This document shows, piece after piece, positions 47,660 through 57,218 of a DNA stretch of 64,000 bases. Every line of letters begins with the position of its first letter. The stretch's first letter is position 1. Both the position numbers and the translations under genes were made by a program. This DNA is from Actinomyces sp. oral taxon 170 str. F0386 (GTDB taxonomy: Bacteria; Actinomycetota; Actinomycetes; Actinomycetales; Actinomycetaceae). A model generated the notes under the pieces. It was not told where the DNA came from. It saw only the letters and a list, made by a program, of their open reading frames with translations, and searched no databases. The stretch is taken from contig NZ_GL882544.1 in the NCBI RefSeq assembly GCF_000195595.1, positions 310,001 through 374,000 of the forward strand. The letters are read 5' to 3'.

Positions 47660-48304
47660 ATGGCCAGCCTTCTCAACCGGATCCTCACCCTGCTCGGGCG
47701 TGCCGCCTCCGACGCCCTCTCTCAGAAGCCCTCCGCGCCGTCAGGCACCTCCGGCAGCACGACTTCCGGTTCCGCCGAGCCCGCGCGGGCTCGCGACCCC
47801 AAGCCGTCATCGACGACGAAGCCGGCTCCGACCCATCCCCACTCCCACGACAACGGCTCCTCGACGAGAGCGGCGGCCCCCTCGTCGCAAGGCGTCAGCG
47901 TCTACGACGTCTCCACCCTGGGGCTGCCCGCCTTCAGCTACTCCCCCGACCCCGACGGCGACGCCGACCCCGGCGAGGTCGTGTGGACCTGGGTCCCCTA
48001 CGAGGAGGATCCCACCCAGGGCAAGGACCGGCCGGTGCTGGTCCTGGCCAACCACGAGGCCCGCCTCGTCGTGGCCCAGATGACGAGCAAGGACCATGAC
48101 CGCGATGCCGCCCAGGAGGCACGCTGGGGTCGCTTCTGGCACGACGTCGGCACCGGCAGCTGGGACCGTCAGGGCCGCCCCAGCGAGGTGCGCCTGGACC
48201 GTCTGCTCCTGGTGGAGCCGGCCTCGGTACGCCGAGAGGGAGCCACGATGGACCGGGAGGTCTTCGACGGAGTTGTCACAGCCCTGCGCCGCCACCACGC
48301 CTGA
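47660..48304 (+). CDS. PemK/MazF-like domain protein
   Basis: A 214-residue protein. Residues 1-78 are a short hydrophobic start followed by a Ser/Thr/Pro/Ala-rich stretch. Residues ~79-214 resemble the PemK/MazF beta-barrel: EVVWTWVPYEEDPTQGKDRP, VLVLANHEARLVVAQMTSK, RLDRLLLVEPASVRR. MazF proteins are RNA-cleaving toxins, but no antitoxin gene is adjacent. The long N-terminal region is atypical, so a housekeeping or nucleic-acid-binding role is also possible. The ATG at 47660 lies seven bases after a TAGGGT -10 box (leaderless). Confidence 0.7.
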   Translation: MASLLNRILTLLGRAASDALSQKPSAPSGTSGSTTSGSAEPARARDPKPSSTTKPAPTHPHSHDNGSSTRAAAPSSQGVSVYDVSTLGLPAFSYSPDPDGDADPGEVVWTWVPYEEDPTQGKDRPVLVLANHEARLVVAQMTSKDHDRDAAQEARWGRFWHDVGTGSWDRQGRPSEVRLDRLLLVEPASVRREGATMDREVFDGVVTALRRHHA

Positions 48305-48532
48305 CCACCCCGGAGCACACCGCCCCGAGGGGCGATGCACCTCACGCCCACGCCCCGGTTCGCGCCTGGGACCGCGGCGATCCTGAATGATACAGTCGCC
48401 TATTGGACCTCTGGCCTGGCCGGCTGCGGGGTCCGGCGACCGGGTCAGCCAGGTGCCCCACCACCTCATGTCAGCCCGTGGCGCGAACCCTCTCTCCGGC
48501 CATCGACCAATCAGACGCGAGAAAGTTTCACC

Positions 48533-48793
48533 GTGGCGAACATCAAGTCCCAGATCAAGCGCATCAAGACCAATGAGAAGGCCCGTCTGCGCAACAAGTC
48601 CGTCAAGTCCGAGCTCAAGACCTACGTGCGCCGTGTGCGCGAGGCCGTTGAGGCCGGAGACAAGGACGCCGCGCTCGAGCACCTCAAGGCCGCTTCCCGC
48701 AAGCTGGACAAGGCCGTCTCCAAGGGCGTCATCCACAAGAACCAGGCCGCCAACCGCAAGTCCAAGCTCGCCAAGCGCGTCGCCTCCCTCTGA
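48533..48793 (+). CDS. rpsT: 30S ribosomal protein S20
   Basis: An 86-residue basic helical protein of the small subunit ([20 protein letters not shown] ...). It starts with GTG at 48533 and lies opposite to holA, as usual in Actinobacteria. The 228-base 5' region (48305-48532) holds no gene; it may carry the promoter (TACAGT near 48390) and leader structure. A strong intrinsic terminator follows. Confidence 0.96.
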   Translation: MANIKSQIKRIKTNEKARLRNKSVKSELKTYVRRVREAVEAGDKDAALEHLKAASRKLDKAVSKGVIHKNQAANRKSKLAKRVASL

Positions 48794-48819
48794 GGTCACT
48801 GCAGCAGTGAGCAACTGAA

Positions 48820-48855
48820 GGGCGCCTCCCCGGTGGGAGGCGCCCTCCCCTTTTT
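48820..48855 (+). terminator. Intrinsic terminator of rpsT
   Basis: GGGCGCCTCCC-CGGT-GGGAGGCGCCC, then TCCCCTTTTT: an 11-base stem, a tetraloop and a U-run, the most canonical terminator in the window. Confidence 0.92.
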
Positions 48856-48900
48856 CCATATCCCTCAGCCTGTTCATCAGACCGCTTCAAGGAGAGCCCA

Positions 48901-50388
48901 TTGCGCATCGGATTCGACCGCGACAAGTACCTGCGGATGCAGTCCAGCCACATCGCGGAGCGCCGCGCCCAGTTCAGCGGCAAGCTCTATCTGGAGTTCG
49001 GCGGCAAGCTCATCGACGACATGCACGCCTCCCGCGTGCTGCCGGGCTTCACCCCGGACAACAAGATCGTCATGCTCGCCGAGCTGGCCGACGAGGTCGA
49101 GATCGTCATGGCGGTCAACGCCAAGCACCTCGCCCGCAACAAGGTCCGCGCGGACCTGGGCATCTCCTACGAGGACGACCTGCTGCGCCACATCGACGCC
49201 TTCCGCAGCTACGGGCTCTACGTGGGCAGTGTCGTCGTGACCCAGTGGACCGAGGACAACCGCCAGGCCCACGACTTCAAGCGCAAGCTGGAGGCGCTGG
49301 ACATCACCGTCTACCGTCATTTTCCCATCCCCGGCTACCCCGGCGACGTCGCCCGCATCGTCTCCGAGGAGGGCTACGGGCGCAACGAGTACATCAAGAC
49401 CAGCCGGGACCTCGTGGTGGTCACCGCCCCCGGCCCGGGCAGCGGCAAGATGGCCACCTGCCTGTCCCAGATCTACCACGACCACCAGCGGGGACTCGCC
49501 TCGGGCTACGCGAAGTTCGAGACCTTCCCGATCTGGAACCTGCCACTGGACCACCCGGTCAACATCGCCTACGAGGCCGCCACCGCCGACCTCGACGACG
49601 TCAACATGATCGACCCCTTCCACCTGGCCGCCCACGGCGTCCAGACCGTCAACTACAACCGCGACGTCGAGGTCTTCCCGGTCCTGAGCCGCCTGTTCGA
49701 GGAGATCCTGGGGTCCTCGCCCTACGCCTCCCCCACGGACATGGGTGTCAACATGGCCGGCAACTGCATCAGCGACGACGACGCCTGCCGGCAGGCCGCC
49801 AGCCAGGAGATCATCCGCCGCTACTACCGGGCCCTGGTGACCGAGAAGCGCGAGGTCATCGCCCCCGTCCAGTCCCAACGGATCGCGCTGCTCATGGCCA
49901 AGGTGGGGGTCAGCAAGGAGGACCGCCCCGTTGTACCGCCCACGCTGGAGGTGGCCGCCGCCACCGGCGAGCCGGCCTCGGCGATCGAGCTGCCTGACGG
50001 GCGCATCGTGACGGGTAAGACCTCGGCCCTGCTGGGGTGCTCCTCGGCGATGCTGCTCAACGCCCTTAAGCTCCTGGCCGGGATCGATGACGGTGTTGAC
50101 CTGCTGGCGCCGGCATCGATCGAGCCCATCCAGAGGCTCAAGACCCAGGGACTGGGCAGCCGCAACCCGCGCCTGCACACCGACGAGGTGCTCATCGCCC
50201 TGGCCGTGTCCGCCAACGGGGATGACAACGCCCGCAAGGCCCTCGAGCAGCTCGAGACGCTTCGGGGCTGCGACGTCCACACCTCCACGATCCTGGGGTC
50301 GGTGGACGAGGGCATCTTCCGCGCGCTGGGTGTCCAGGTCACCAACGAGCCCGTCTACGCCACCAAGTCCCTGTACCGCAAGAAGTGA
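48901..50388 (+). CDS. DUF1846 family protein
   Basis: A 495-residue cytoplasmic protein of the DUF1846 family, widespread in Actinobacteria and Firmicutes and of unestablished function. Recognisable blocks are [57 protein letters not shown] and [17 protein letters not shown] start at 48901 behind AAGGAG is the most likely. It lies between the rpsT terminator and the riboflavin riboswitch and appears to be a single-gene unit. Confidence 0.9.
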   Translation: MRIGFDRDKYLRMQSSHIAERRAQFSGKLYLEFGGKLIDDMHASRVLPGFTPDNKIVMLAELADEVEIVMAVNAKHLARNKVRADLGISYEDDLLRHIDAFRSYGLYVGSVVVTQWTEDNRQAHDFKRKLEALDITVYRHFPIPGYPGDVARIVSEEGYGRNEYIKTSRDLVVVTAPGPGSGKMATCLSQIYHDHQRGLASGYAKFETFPIWNLPLDHPVNIAYEAATADLDDVNMIDPFHLAAHGVQTVNYNRDVEVFPVLSRLFEEILGSSPYASPTDMGVNMAGNCISDDDACRQAASQEIIRRYYRALVTEKREVIAPVQSQRIALLMAKVGVSKEDRPVVPPTLEVAAATGEPASAIELPDGRIVTGKTSALLGCSSAMLLNALKLLAGIDDGVDLLAPASIEPIQRLKTQGLGSRNPRLHTDEVLIALAVSANGDDNARKALEQLETLRGCDVHTSTILGSVDEGIFRALGVQVTNEPVYATKSLYRKK

Positions 50389-50587
50389 GGCCCGGATGCG
50401 GGCGGCCCACCTGCGGTGCCGCCCGCATCCGAGCACCCGAGCTGGGAGCGTCGTCCGCGACCACCACGTACGAGAACAGGCTCGGACTGGACATCATGTT
50501 GAGGTGGGGCTGGTCACATGGGCGCGGGGAGGCGGTCGAACGCACTCGCACGCGGTACATTCTCCCCAACGAGATGAACTCGTGTGC

Positions 50588-50708
50588 TCTGGGGTCGGTG
50601 AAAGTCCGAACCGGCGGTGACAGTCCGCGACCCGGTCGCATCCAGCGACCGGCTGACCAGGTGGAACTCCTGGACCGACGGTGAGAGTCCGGATGGGAAG
50701 TGCACACG
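50588..50708 (+). ncRNA. FMN riboswitch (RFN element)
   Basis: Contains the conserved RFN blocks in order: GGGGTCGGTGAAAGTCCGAA, CCGGCGGTGA, AGTCCGCGACCC, a variable stem (GGTCGC...GCGACC), TGACCAGGTGGAACTCCTGG and ACCGACGGTGAGAGTCCGG. It lies about 90 bases before ribD. FMN binding should reduce expression of the rib operon; no clear intrinsic terminator follows, so control of translation initiation or Rho-dependent termination is likely. Confidence 0.96.
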
Positions 50709-50796
50709 GGACACACAATGCCGTGCCGGGTGCCGTGCACCTGGTGGGTCCGGCATGACGGTGTCTCTCCCCAGCGCACCCGAGGGAGAGGACCGG

Positions 50797-51957
50797 ATGA
50801 CCTCGTTCACCCCCGTGCAGACGGCCGCGATGCGACGCGCCCTCAGGGCCGCGGCCTCCCCTGATGCCCCGCCCGGCCCCAACCCCAGGGTCGGCTGCGT
50901 CATCCTCTCTGCCGACGGTGACGTCCTCGCCGAGGGCCACCACCGTGGCGCCGGCACCGCCCACGCCGAGGTCGACGCGCTGACGAACCTCGCCGCGGCG
51001 GGCGCCTCCGCCCAGGGAACGACCGCCGTCGTCACCCTCGAGCCGTGCGACCACGAGGGCCGTACCGGCCCGTGCGTCCAGGCGCTCCTCGCCGCAGGCG
51101 TGGCCGAGGTCATCTACGCCCAGGACGACCCGACCGAGCAGGCCGGAGGCGGCGCGGCGACGCTGGAGGCCGCCGGCGTGCGGGTACGGCGCGGGCTGTG
51201 CTCCCAGGACGCCGCGCGTCTCAACCGCCCATGGTTCCTCGCCGTGACCCGCGGCCGCCCCATGGTGACGTGGAAGCTCGCCGCCACCCTCGACGGCCGT
51301 ATCGCCGCCGCCGACGGCACCAGCCGATGGATCACCCCGGCGGCGGCCCGCCGCGATGCCCACCACCTGCGCCGTCAGTGCGACGCCGTCATGGTGGGAA
51401 CCGGCACCGCCCTCGCCGACGACCCGGCCCTCACGGTCCGCGACGAGACGGGAGAGCCCGCCCCGACTCACCTCCAGCCGCTGCGCGTCGTCGTCGGATC
51501 CAGGCGCCTGCCTCCCGCCTCCAGGGTGCTCGCCGACGACCACTACCTCCTCCTGCCCGACCACGACCCACGCACCGTCCTCGCCGTACTCGCCGAGCGC
51601 GAGATCCGCCACGTCCTCCTCGAAGGAGGCCCGACCCTCGCGACCGCCTTCCTGCGCGCCGGCGTCGTCGACGAGGTCGTCGCCTACACGGCCCCCGCGC
51701 TTCTCGGCGCGGGGCCGGCCGCCCTCGCCGACTTCGGGGCGACGACGATCACCGACGCCCTGAGGCTGCGCCACCCCCGCGTCGAGGTCCTCGGCACGGG
51801 CGACGAACTCGCCGTCCGCCTCTCCGGCGATCTGGGGGCCGACGACATCCACCCCGACGCCCCTCCGGTCCCGAGGCCGCGGCACCGCGTTCAATGCACA
51901 GGCCACCGGGACCGCACTCGTCTCCCTGCCCACCACCACACTGAGGAGAGTCACTGA
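50797..51957 (+). CDS. ribD: Riboflavin biosynthesis deaminase/reductase RibD
   Basis: A bifunctional enzyme (386 aa) for steps two and three of riboflavin synthesis. The N-terminal zinc deaminase has HAEVDAL (near 56-62) and EPCDHEGRTGPC (near 82-93). The C-terminal reductase has WKLAATLDGRIAAADGTSRW, MVGTGTALADDP and LLEGGPTLATAFL. The ATG at 50797 has GAGAGGA upstream; ATG 50755 is in frame but lacks a site. A ~30-residue tail after the reductase is low-complexity. Its stop overlaps the ribE start by one base. Confidence 0.93.
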   Translation: MTSFTPVQTAAMRRALRAAASPDAPPGPNPRVGCVILSADGDVLAEGHHRGAGTAHAEVDALTNLAAAGASAQGTTAVVTLEPCDHEGRTGPCVQALLAAGVAEVIYAQDDPTEQAGGGAATLEAAGVRVRRGLCSQDAARLNRPWFLAVTRGRPMVTWKLAATLDGRIAAADGTSRWITPAAARRDAHHLRRQCDAVMVGTGTALADDPALTVRDETGEPAPTHLQPLRVVVGSRRLPPASRVLADDHYLLLPDHDPRTVLAVLAEREIRHVLLEGGPTLATAFLRAGVVDEVVAYTAPALLGAGPAALADFGATTITDALRLRHPRVEVLGTGDELAVRLSGDLGADDIHPDAPPVPRPRHRVQCTGHRDRTRLPAHHHTEESH

Positions 51958-52631
51958 TGTTCACCGGAATCGTCGAGGAGCTCGGACGCGTCGCCCAGCT
52001 CGAGACCGTCGAGGACAGTGCCCGGCTGACGGTCGAGGCGCCCACCGTCACCCAGGACGTGAGCCTGGGCGACTCCGTCAGTGTTAACGGGTGCTGCCTG
52101 ACAGTCGCCGCCGTGCACAGGAACACCTTCACCGCCGACCTCATGGCGGAGACTCTCACGCGCACCACCCTGGGCTCCCAAGCGCCGGGAGACCCGGTCA
52201 ACCTCGAGCGCGCCCTGCGCGCCACCGACCGGCTCGGAGGGCATATCGTTCAGGGTCACGTCGATGCCACCGCCGAGGTCCTCGGCCGCCACCACGGCGA
52301 GCACTGGGACCTCCTACGCATCGGCCTGCCACAGGAGATCGCCCGCTACGTCGCCGTCAAGGGATCGGTCACCCTCGACGGGGTGTCACTGACCGTCGTC
52401 GACGTCGATGACGCCAACGAAGCCCGGCACGACGCCGCCCCCGACGTCTCCCCTACGCTGGGAGCAGGGGCGTCGCTCAGCGTCGGCCTCATCCCGGAGA
52501 CGCTGCGACGCACGACTCTGGGCACGAGGCGGCCGGGAGAACGGGTCAACCTCGAGGTCGACGTCATGGCCAAGTACGCCGAGCGTCTTCTGGGCGCCCG
52601 CCTGAGCGAGGAGGAGCGGCAGGCATGCTGA
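51957..52631 (+). CDS. ribE: Riboflavin synthase alpha chain
   Basis: Dismutates two 6,7-dimethyl-8-ribityllumazine molecules to riboflavin (224 aa). It has two lumazine-binding repeats (about 1-97 and 98-207), each with a GDSVSVNGCCLTV- or GSVTLDGVSLTVV-type motif, and starts with the diagnostic MFTGIVEELG. About 15 extra residues (NEARHDAAPDVSPTLG) sit inside the second repeat. Overlaps ribD by one base and ribBA by seven. Confidence 0.94.
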   Translation: MFTGIVEELGRVAQLETVEDSARLTVEAPTVTQDVSLGDSVSVNGCCLTVAAVHRNTFTADLMAETLTRTTLGSQAPGDPVNLERALRATDRLGGHIVQGHVDATAEVLGRHHGEHWDLLRIGLPQEIARYVAVKGSVTLDGVSLTVVDVDDANEARHDAAPDVSPTLGAGASLSVGLIPETLRRTTLGTRRPGERVNLEVDVMAKYAERLLGARLSEEERQAC

Positions 52632-53956
52632 GCACCAGGAGCATGCGTCCGGACACGCGCATGGACAGCGTCGAGGACGCCCTCGCCGCCCTCCGCGATG
52701 GCCGGATGGTCGTCGTCGTCGATGATAAGAGCCGGGAGAATGAGGGGGACCTCATCCTCCCCGCGGCGACCGCCACGACCGAGCAGCTGGCCTTCGCGAT
52801 CCGACACTCGACCGGCATCATCTGCACACCCATGACGGCCCAGGAGCTCGACCGCCTGGGCATCCCCATGATGACCGAGCACAACACCGATCCCAAGAGG
52901 ACGGCCTTCACACTGAGCGCCGACGCACGCACGGGCATCACCACGGGCGTGAGCGCCGCCGACCGGGCACGCACCATCCGTGTCCTGGCGGACCCGGGCT
53001 CAGCGCCGACCGACCTCGTCCACCCCGGCCACGTCTTCCCCCTGCGTGCACGCGAGGGCGGGGTCCTCACGCGCCGCGGTCACACGGAGGCCGCCGTCGA
53101 CCTCATGCACCTGTCGGGCAACCGACCCGTGGGCGTCCTCGTGGAGATCGTCAACGACAACGGCACCATGGCGCGCCGACACCAGCTGCGAGAGCTCGCC
53201 GACACCCACGCCATACCCATGATCACGGTCGGCGACCTGGAACGCTACCGGTGGCTGCACGAGGATCTCGTCGAGGAGGTCGTCTCGGCGCACCTGTCCA
53301 CCGCGCATGGTGAGTTCACCGCCCACGCCCTGCGCAGCAGGGTCGACGGCGCCGAGTACCTCGCGCTCGTGCGTGGCCGCGTCACCGACGGTGAGGACGT
53401 CCTCACCCGCGTCCACTCCGCCTGCCTGACCGGCGACGTCCTGTCCTCCCTGCGCTGCGACTGCGGGCCGCAGCTGCGCGCCGCCATGGAGGCGATCGGC
53501 GCCCGCGGCCGCGGGGTCCTCGTCTACGCCTCCGACCACGAGGGGCGCGGCATCGGGCTCATCGACAAGCTCCGCGCCTACGCGCTGCAGGAGGAGGGAA
53601 TGGACACCCTCGACGCCAACGTCGCACTGGGGCTGCCGGCCGACGCCCGCAGCTACGCCACCGCCGCCCAGGTGCTGCGGCACCTGGGCGTGCGCTCGGT
53701 CGAGCTCATGACGAACAACCCGGACAAGGTCGCAGGCCTGGAGCGCTACGGTGTGAGCGTCCACTCCAGGACGCCGACGCCAACCTTCGCCAACGGGGAG
53801 AACCTCGGCTACCTGCGCGCCAAGCGCGACCGCATGGGCCATCTGCTCACCGGGCTCGAGCCCACCGGGTCCCGCACGGACGTGCCGCCCGGCGAGGGTG
53901 TGGCCGACGATGCGCCCTGGCACACGACCAACGAGAACGAGGGAGAGACACGATGA
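52625..53956 (+). CDS. ribBA: Bifunctional DHBP synthase / GTP cyclohydrolase II
   Basis: Makes both riboflavin precursors (443 aa). The N-terminal DHBP synthase has [17 protein letters not shown] and [13 protein letters not shown]. The C-terminal GTP cyclohydrolase II has the zinc cysteines in [15 protein letters not shown] (about 267-280) and [19 protein letters not shown]. Overlaps its neighbours by seven and four bases, so the four rib genes are translationally coupled. Confidence 0.95.
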   Translation: MLSTRSMRPDTRMDSVEDALAALRDGRMVVVVDDKSRENEGDLILPAATATTEQLAFAIRHSTGIICTPMTAQELDRLGIPMMTEHNTDPKRTAFTLSADARTGITTGVSAADRARTIRVLADPGSAPTDLVHPGHVFPLRAREGGVLTRRGHTEAAVDLMHLSGNRPVGVLVEIVNDNGTMARRHQLRELADTHAIPMITVGDLERYRWLHEDLVEEVVSAHLSTAHGEFTAHALRSRVDGAEYLALVRGRVTDGEDVLTRVHSACLTGDVLSSLRCDCGPQLRAAMEAIGARGRGVLVYASDHEGRGIGLIDKLRAYALQEEGMDTLDANVALGLPADARSYATAAQVLRHLGVRSVELMTNNPDKVAGLERYGVSVHSRTPTPTFANGENLGYLRAKRDRMGHLLTGLEPTGSRTDVPPGEGVADDAPWHTTNENEGETR

Positions 53957-54426
53957 GCGGATCCGGGGCACCTGAGCAGAGCGCACCTCACGCGCGGGGC
54001 ATGAGGGTGACAGTCGTCGCCGCCCAGTGGCACGAGCGTGTCATGGAGGGCCTGGTCACCGGGGCGCTGCGCGCCATCGAGGAGGCCGGGGCTCAGGCGA
54101 GCGTCGTGCGGGCGGCGGGTTCCTTCGAGCTTCCGGTGCTCGCCGCGGCCGCCGCGCGGGGCGGTGCCGAGGCGGTCGTCGCGCTGGGCGTCGTCATCCG
54201 CGGCGGCACCCCGCACTTCGATTACGTGTGCCGGGCCGCGACCGACGGGCTGAGCCGGATGGCGCTCGACACCGGGGTACCGGTGGGCTTCGGCGTGCTC
54301 ACGTGCGACGACGAGGCCCAGGCGCTTGCCCGCTGCGGCGGGCCGGGCTCGGACGAGGACAAGGGCTACGAGGCGGCGTGTGCGGCGATGTCCACGGCGC
54401 TCACGCTGGCCGCCATGCGGGTCTGA
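53953..54426 (+). CDS. ribH: 6,7-dimethyl-8-ribityllumazine synthase
   Basis: Condenses DHBP with the pyrimidine intermediate to form the lumazine (157 aa) and usually assembles into 60-mer or pentamer shells. The catalytic His88 lies in [19 protein letters not shown] and [14 protein letters not shown] are conserved. It is the last gene of the FMN-riboswitch operon; the stop is eight bases from the convergent holA stop. Confidence 0.95.
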   Translation: MSGSGAPEQSAPHARGMRVTVVAAQWHERVMEGLVTGALRAIEEAGAQASVVRAAGSFELPVLAAAAARGGAEAVVALGVVIRGGTPHFDYVCRAATDGLSRMALDTGVPVGFGVLTCDDEAQALARCGGPGSDEDKGYEAACAAMSTALTLAAMRV

Positions 54427-54434
54427 GGGGTGGC

Positions 54435-55466
54435 TCAGCGCCGGCGGGTACCGGAGCGGCGGGCGTTGCAGATCGTCAGGACCGCCCGCTCGACGGCGTA
54501 GACGGGGTCGCGGCTGGCGCCCTTGGCCTCGGCGTCGGCCCGGGCGACTGCCAGGATCGAGGTGGCCAGGGCGTCGTCGGACCAGCCCTGGAGCTCGCGG
54601 CGGGCCCGGTCCACCTGCCAGGGGGCCATGCCCAGCTCGGCCGGGCTCATGCGTCTGCCACCGGCGGCCGCGACCCGGGCGAGCTGGCGCACCTTCATGG
54701 CCAGGGCGGCGACGATGGCCACCGGGTCGGTTCCGGTGGCCACGGCGTGGCGCAGGGCCGTGATGGCGGCCGGGGTGTTGCCTGCCGCGGCGGCGTCGGC
54801 CACGGTGAAACCGGTGGCCTCAATGCGACCGGCGTAGTAGGTGCGCACGTGGTCGACGCTGATGGTGCCCTGGGTGTCGGCGAGGAGCTGGTCGACGGCG
54901 GAGCACAGCTCTCGCACGTCGCTGCCTAGGGCGTCGACGAGGGCGCCGACGGCCTCGGGTGCGATGCTTCGCCCGGCGCGGCGCACATCGGCTACGACGA
55001 GTGAAGACTTGTCCTTGGCGTTCTTGATGGCGTCGCACTGGACGGTCGGGTAGGGCGAGGACCTGATGGCATCGAGCAGGCGCTTACCGCGCTGACCGCC
55101 GTTGTGACGCAGGATGACGCTGACCTCGGGGTCGGCAGCCTCTACGTAGGCGAGGAGGTCGGCCAGGAGGGCGTCGGTCATCTGCTCCAGTGCGGGGACG
55201 TAGACGAGCCGGGGCTCTCCGAACAGGGACGGGGACACGAGGGTGTCGAGCTGGTGGGGCTCGTAGGTGGCGGCCTCGAGGCGCGTGACCTCGGTGGTGG
55301 GGTCCTTGGCCCTGGCCTGCGACAGGAGGCTCGTCACTGTGCGGTCGGCGAGGACCTCCTCGCCGGCGCGGATGAGGACGATCGGCGCCAGCTGGGCCTG
55401 GTCCCACCGGAGTCCTGCCGGTGCCTTGCGCTGCCCCCGGGAGCGGGAGGTTCGGGTCGCTGCCAT
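54435..55466 (-). CDS. holA: DNA polymerase III delta subunit
   Basis: Clamp-loader subunit that opens the sliding clamp (343 aa). It shows the AAA+-like core of HolA: LAPIVLIRAGEEVLADRTV, VYVPALEQMTDAL, LRHNGGQRGKRLLDAI and RSIAPEAVGALVDALGSDVR. It converges on ribH. Its first 133 bases overlap the end of comEC in another frame, and no later start is obvious; the block from LAPIVLIR onward (residue 26) is certainly coding. Confidence 0.92.
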   Translation of the reverse strand: MAATRTSRSRGQRKAPAGLRWDQAQLAPIVLIRAGEEVLADRTVTSLLSQARAKDPTTEVTRLEAATYEPHQLDTLVSPSLFGEPRLVYVPALEQMTDALLADLLAYVEAADPEVSVILRHNGGQRGKRLLDAIRSSPYPTVQCDAIKNAKDKSSLVVADVRRAGRSIAPEAVGALVDALGSDVRELCSAVDQLLADTQGTISVDHVRTYYAGRIEATGFTVADAAAAGNTPAAITALRHAVATGTDPVAIVAALAMKVRQLARVAAAGGRRMSPAELGMAPWQVDRARRELQGWSDDALATSILAVARADAEAKGASRDPVYAVERAVLTICNARRSGTRRR

Positions 55467-57202
55467 GGGGCAAGCCTGCCATGAGCCGACCGCGCGAACC
55501 GCCTCAGCCGCTCACGCAGGGCGCGGTGAGTTCCCGGAGCCGCCAGAAGCAGGACGCCCGCCTCGCAGGCCCCCAGCGCCAGGGCACCGGGGATCCCGGA
55601 CGGCCAGGGAACCGTAGCGCCGGGCAGGTGGGCGAAGAACCCGGCGACCCACACCATCCAGGAGCAGGCCGCGAGCGCTGGCCAGACGATGACGGTGGCG
55701 GCCGCAGGCCAGATCGGGAAGATCAGTGCGGCCAGGAGACCGCTGATGGTGGCGACGGCCGCCGCCGGCTCGGCGAGCAGGTTGGCGGGAACCGACCATA
55801 GGCCCACTGAGGGCTGGAGGAGGACGAGGATCGGCCCGCAGGCCGCCTGGGCAACCAGTGGCAGGGCGACGGCGGCGGCCGACCACCTGGGCAGGCGACG
55901 TGACAGGTGGACCGCGACCGGCCTGGACCCGATGACGATGCCGGCGGTGGCCACCACGGACAGTGCGAAGCCGTAGTCGCGGGACTGCCAGGGATCGACG
56001 AGCAGCAGGACGATGATCCCGGCGCACAGGGCGGGCACGGAGGCGGCGCGCCGTCCAGCAACGACGCCCAGGAGCATGACGGCCCCCATGGTGGCCGCGC
56101 GCAGCACGGAGCCCGAGGGGCGCACCAGGATCACGAGCAGGGTCAGTAGGGCCGCCCCGAGTAGTGCGCGCCACCGCCGGGGAAGGATCCCGAGGGCCGC
56201 CAGCCCCAGCCCCAGGACGATGGCGACGTGCTGCCCGGAGACGGCCGTCAGATGGGTCATGGACACGGTGCGCATGTCCTCACGCACCTGGGCCGGTAGG
56301 GCATGGTCATCGCCCAGGGCAACGCCGGGCACGAGGGAGCGGGCACCAGACGGCCACCAGTCCTCAGCCACGTCCTCCATGCCCGCCGTGCTCGGTGATC
56401 CGACTGTCTTGGCCAGACCGGTGCGGATGCTGGTGACGGCGCCGAGCACACCTGAGGGCGGGTTGAGGACCTTGAGGTCCGCCCGCTTGGGAATGATGGC
56501 CGCCTCGGACTGTCCTGGGTCGGTGGGGCGCAGGCGCGTGCGCACCTGGACTCGGGTGGCCATGGACAGGGTCAGCCACTGCCGGTCGCCCAGAACCGTG
56601 ACGCTCAAGGACGATGCCCGCCCGTCCACCCGTTCGATGTCGAGAGCTGTGATGACGAGGGTGGAGCGACTAGTGGCCGAGACCCGGGGCTCCCGGGTGA
56701 CGGTACCGATGAGGGTGACGGGGCGACCGGAGGTGAGTGCCACGGTCAAGGGGTCGTTCTCGCGTGCCCACAGGTGGGCGGAGCTGACGGCAAGGGCCGT
56801 CGCAGCGCACAGGACGCATACGAGCAGGCTGGCACTGAGCGTGCCGATGGCGCCGGGGTCCTGCTCGGGAGCTCCGGGACGCGGGTCGGCCCGGTGGCGC
56901 GGGGGCCGGAAGCGCCGCACAGGAACGATCAGCGCCGCGGCCATGGTGGCGCAGAAGGCAGCGAGAAGAAGAACGGGTCTCCAGGCGCCCGCCCCGTGGC
57001 GCCCCATGGCCCACCAGGTGCCGGCCCAGCAGGTGACTGCCGGGGCGAGCAGACGCAGGTCGAGAGCCTCGGGAGCCTTGGAGGAGGTTGCGTGCGTGGG
57101 GCGTCCTCGGCGTTGGCTCCGGTCCTGCTCCTGGCGCAGGCGCTCATATAGCGCGGGGTCATCCCACGGGGCCCGAGAGTCCTTCCATGCCGCGGTCTTC
57201 AT
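55334..57202 (-). CDS. comEC: ComEC/Rec2-family DNA uptake channel, no metallo-beta-lactamase domain
   Basis: A 622-residue polytopic membrane protein that forms the inner-membrane DNA channel in natural competence. The competence domain includes MTHLTAVSGQHVAIVLGLGL, RAATMGAVMLLGVVAGRRA and DPWQSRDYGFALSVVATAGI. The C-terminal nuclease-like metallo-beta-lactamase domain of longer ComEC proteins is absent; the sequence ends in an Arg/Ser/Pro-rich tail overlapping holA by 133 bases. Short forms also occur in mycobacteria. It starts 16 bases after comEA. Confidence 0.9.
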   Translation of the reverse strand: MKTAAWKDSRAPWDDPALYERLRQEQDRSQRRGRPTHATSSKAPEALDLRLLAPAVTCWAGTWWAMGRHGAGAWRPVLLLAAFCATMAAALIVPVRRFRPPRHRADPRPGAPEQDPGAIGTLSASLLVCVLCAATALAVSSAHLWARENDPLTVALTSGRPVTLIGTVTREPRVSATSRSTLVITALDIERVDGRASSLSVTVLGDRQWLTLSMATRVQVRTRLRPTDPGQSEAAIIPKRADLKVLNPPSGVLGAVTSIRTGLAKTVGSPSTAGMEDVAEDWWPSGARSLVPGVALGDDHALPAQVREDMRTVSMTHLTAVSGQHVAIVLGLGLAALGILPRRWRALLGAALLTLLVILVRPSGSVLRAATMGAVMLLGVVAGRRAASVPALCAGIIVLLLVDPWQSRDYGFALSVVATAGIVIGSRPVAVHLSRRLPRWSAAAVALPLVAQAACGPILVLLQPSVGLWSVPANLLAEPAAAVATISGLLAALIFPIWPAAATVIVWPALAACSWMVWVAGFFAHLPGATVPWPSGIPGALALGACEAGVLLLAAPGTHRALRERLRRFARSAHGRLAPWQRPEPPAPGGSARHRQDSGGTRPSWRRSSSSAPARRSSPTAQ

Positions 57203-57218
57203 AGGTACGCACGGGCCT

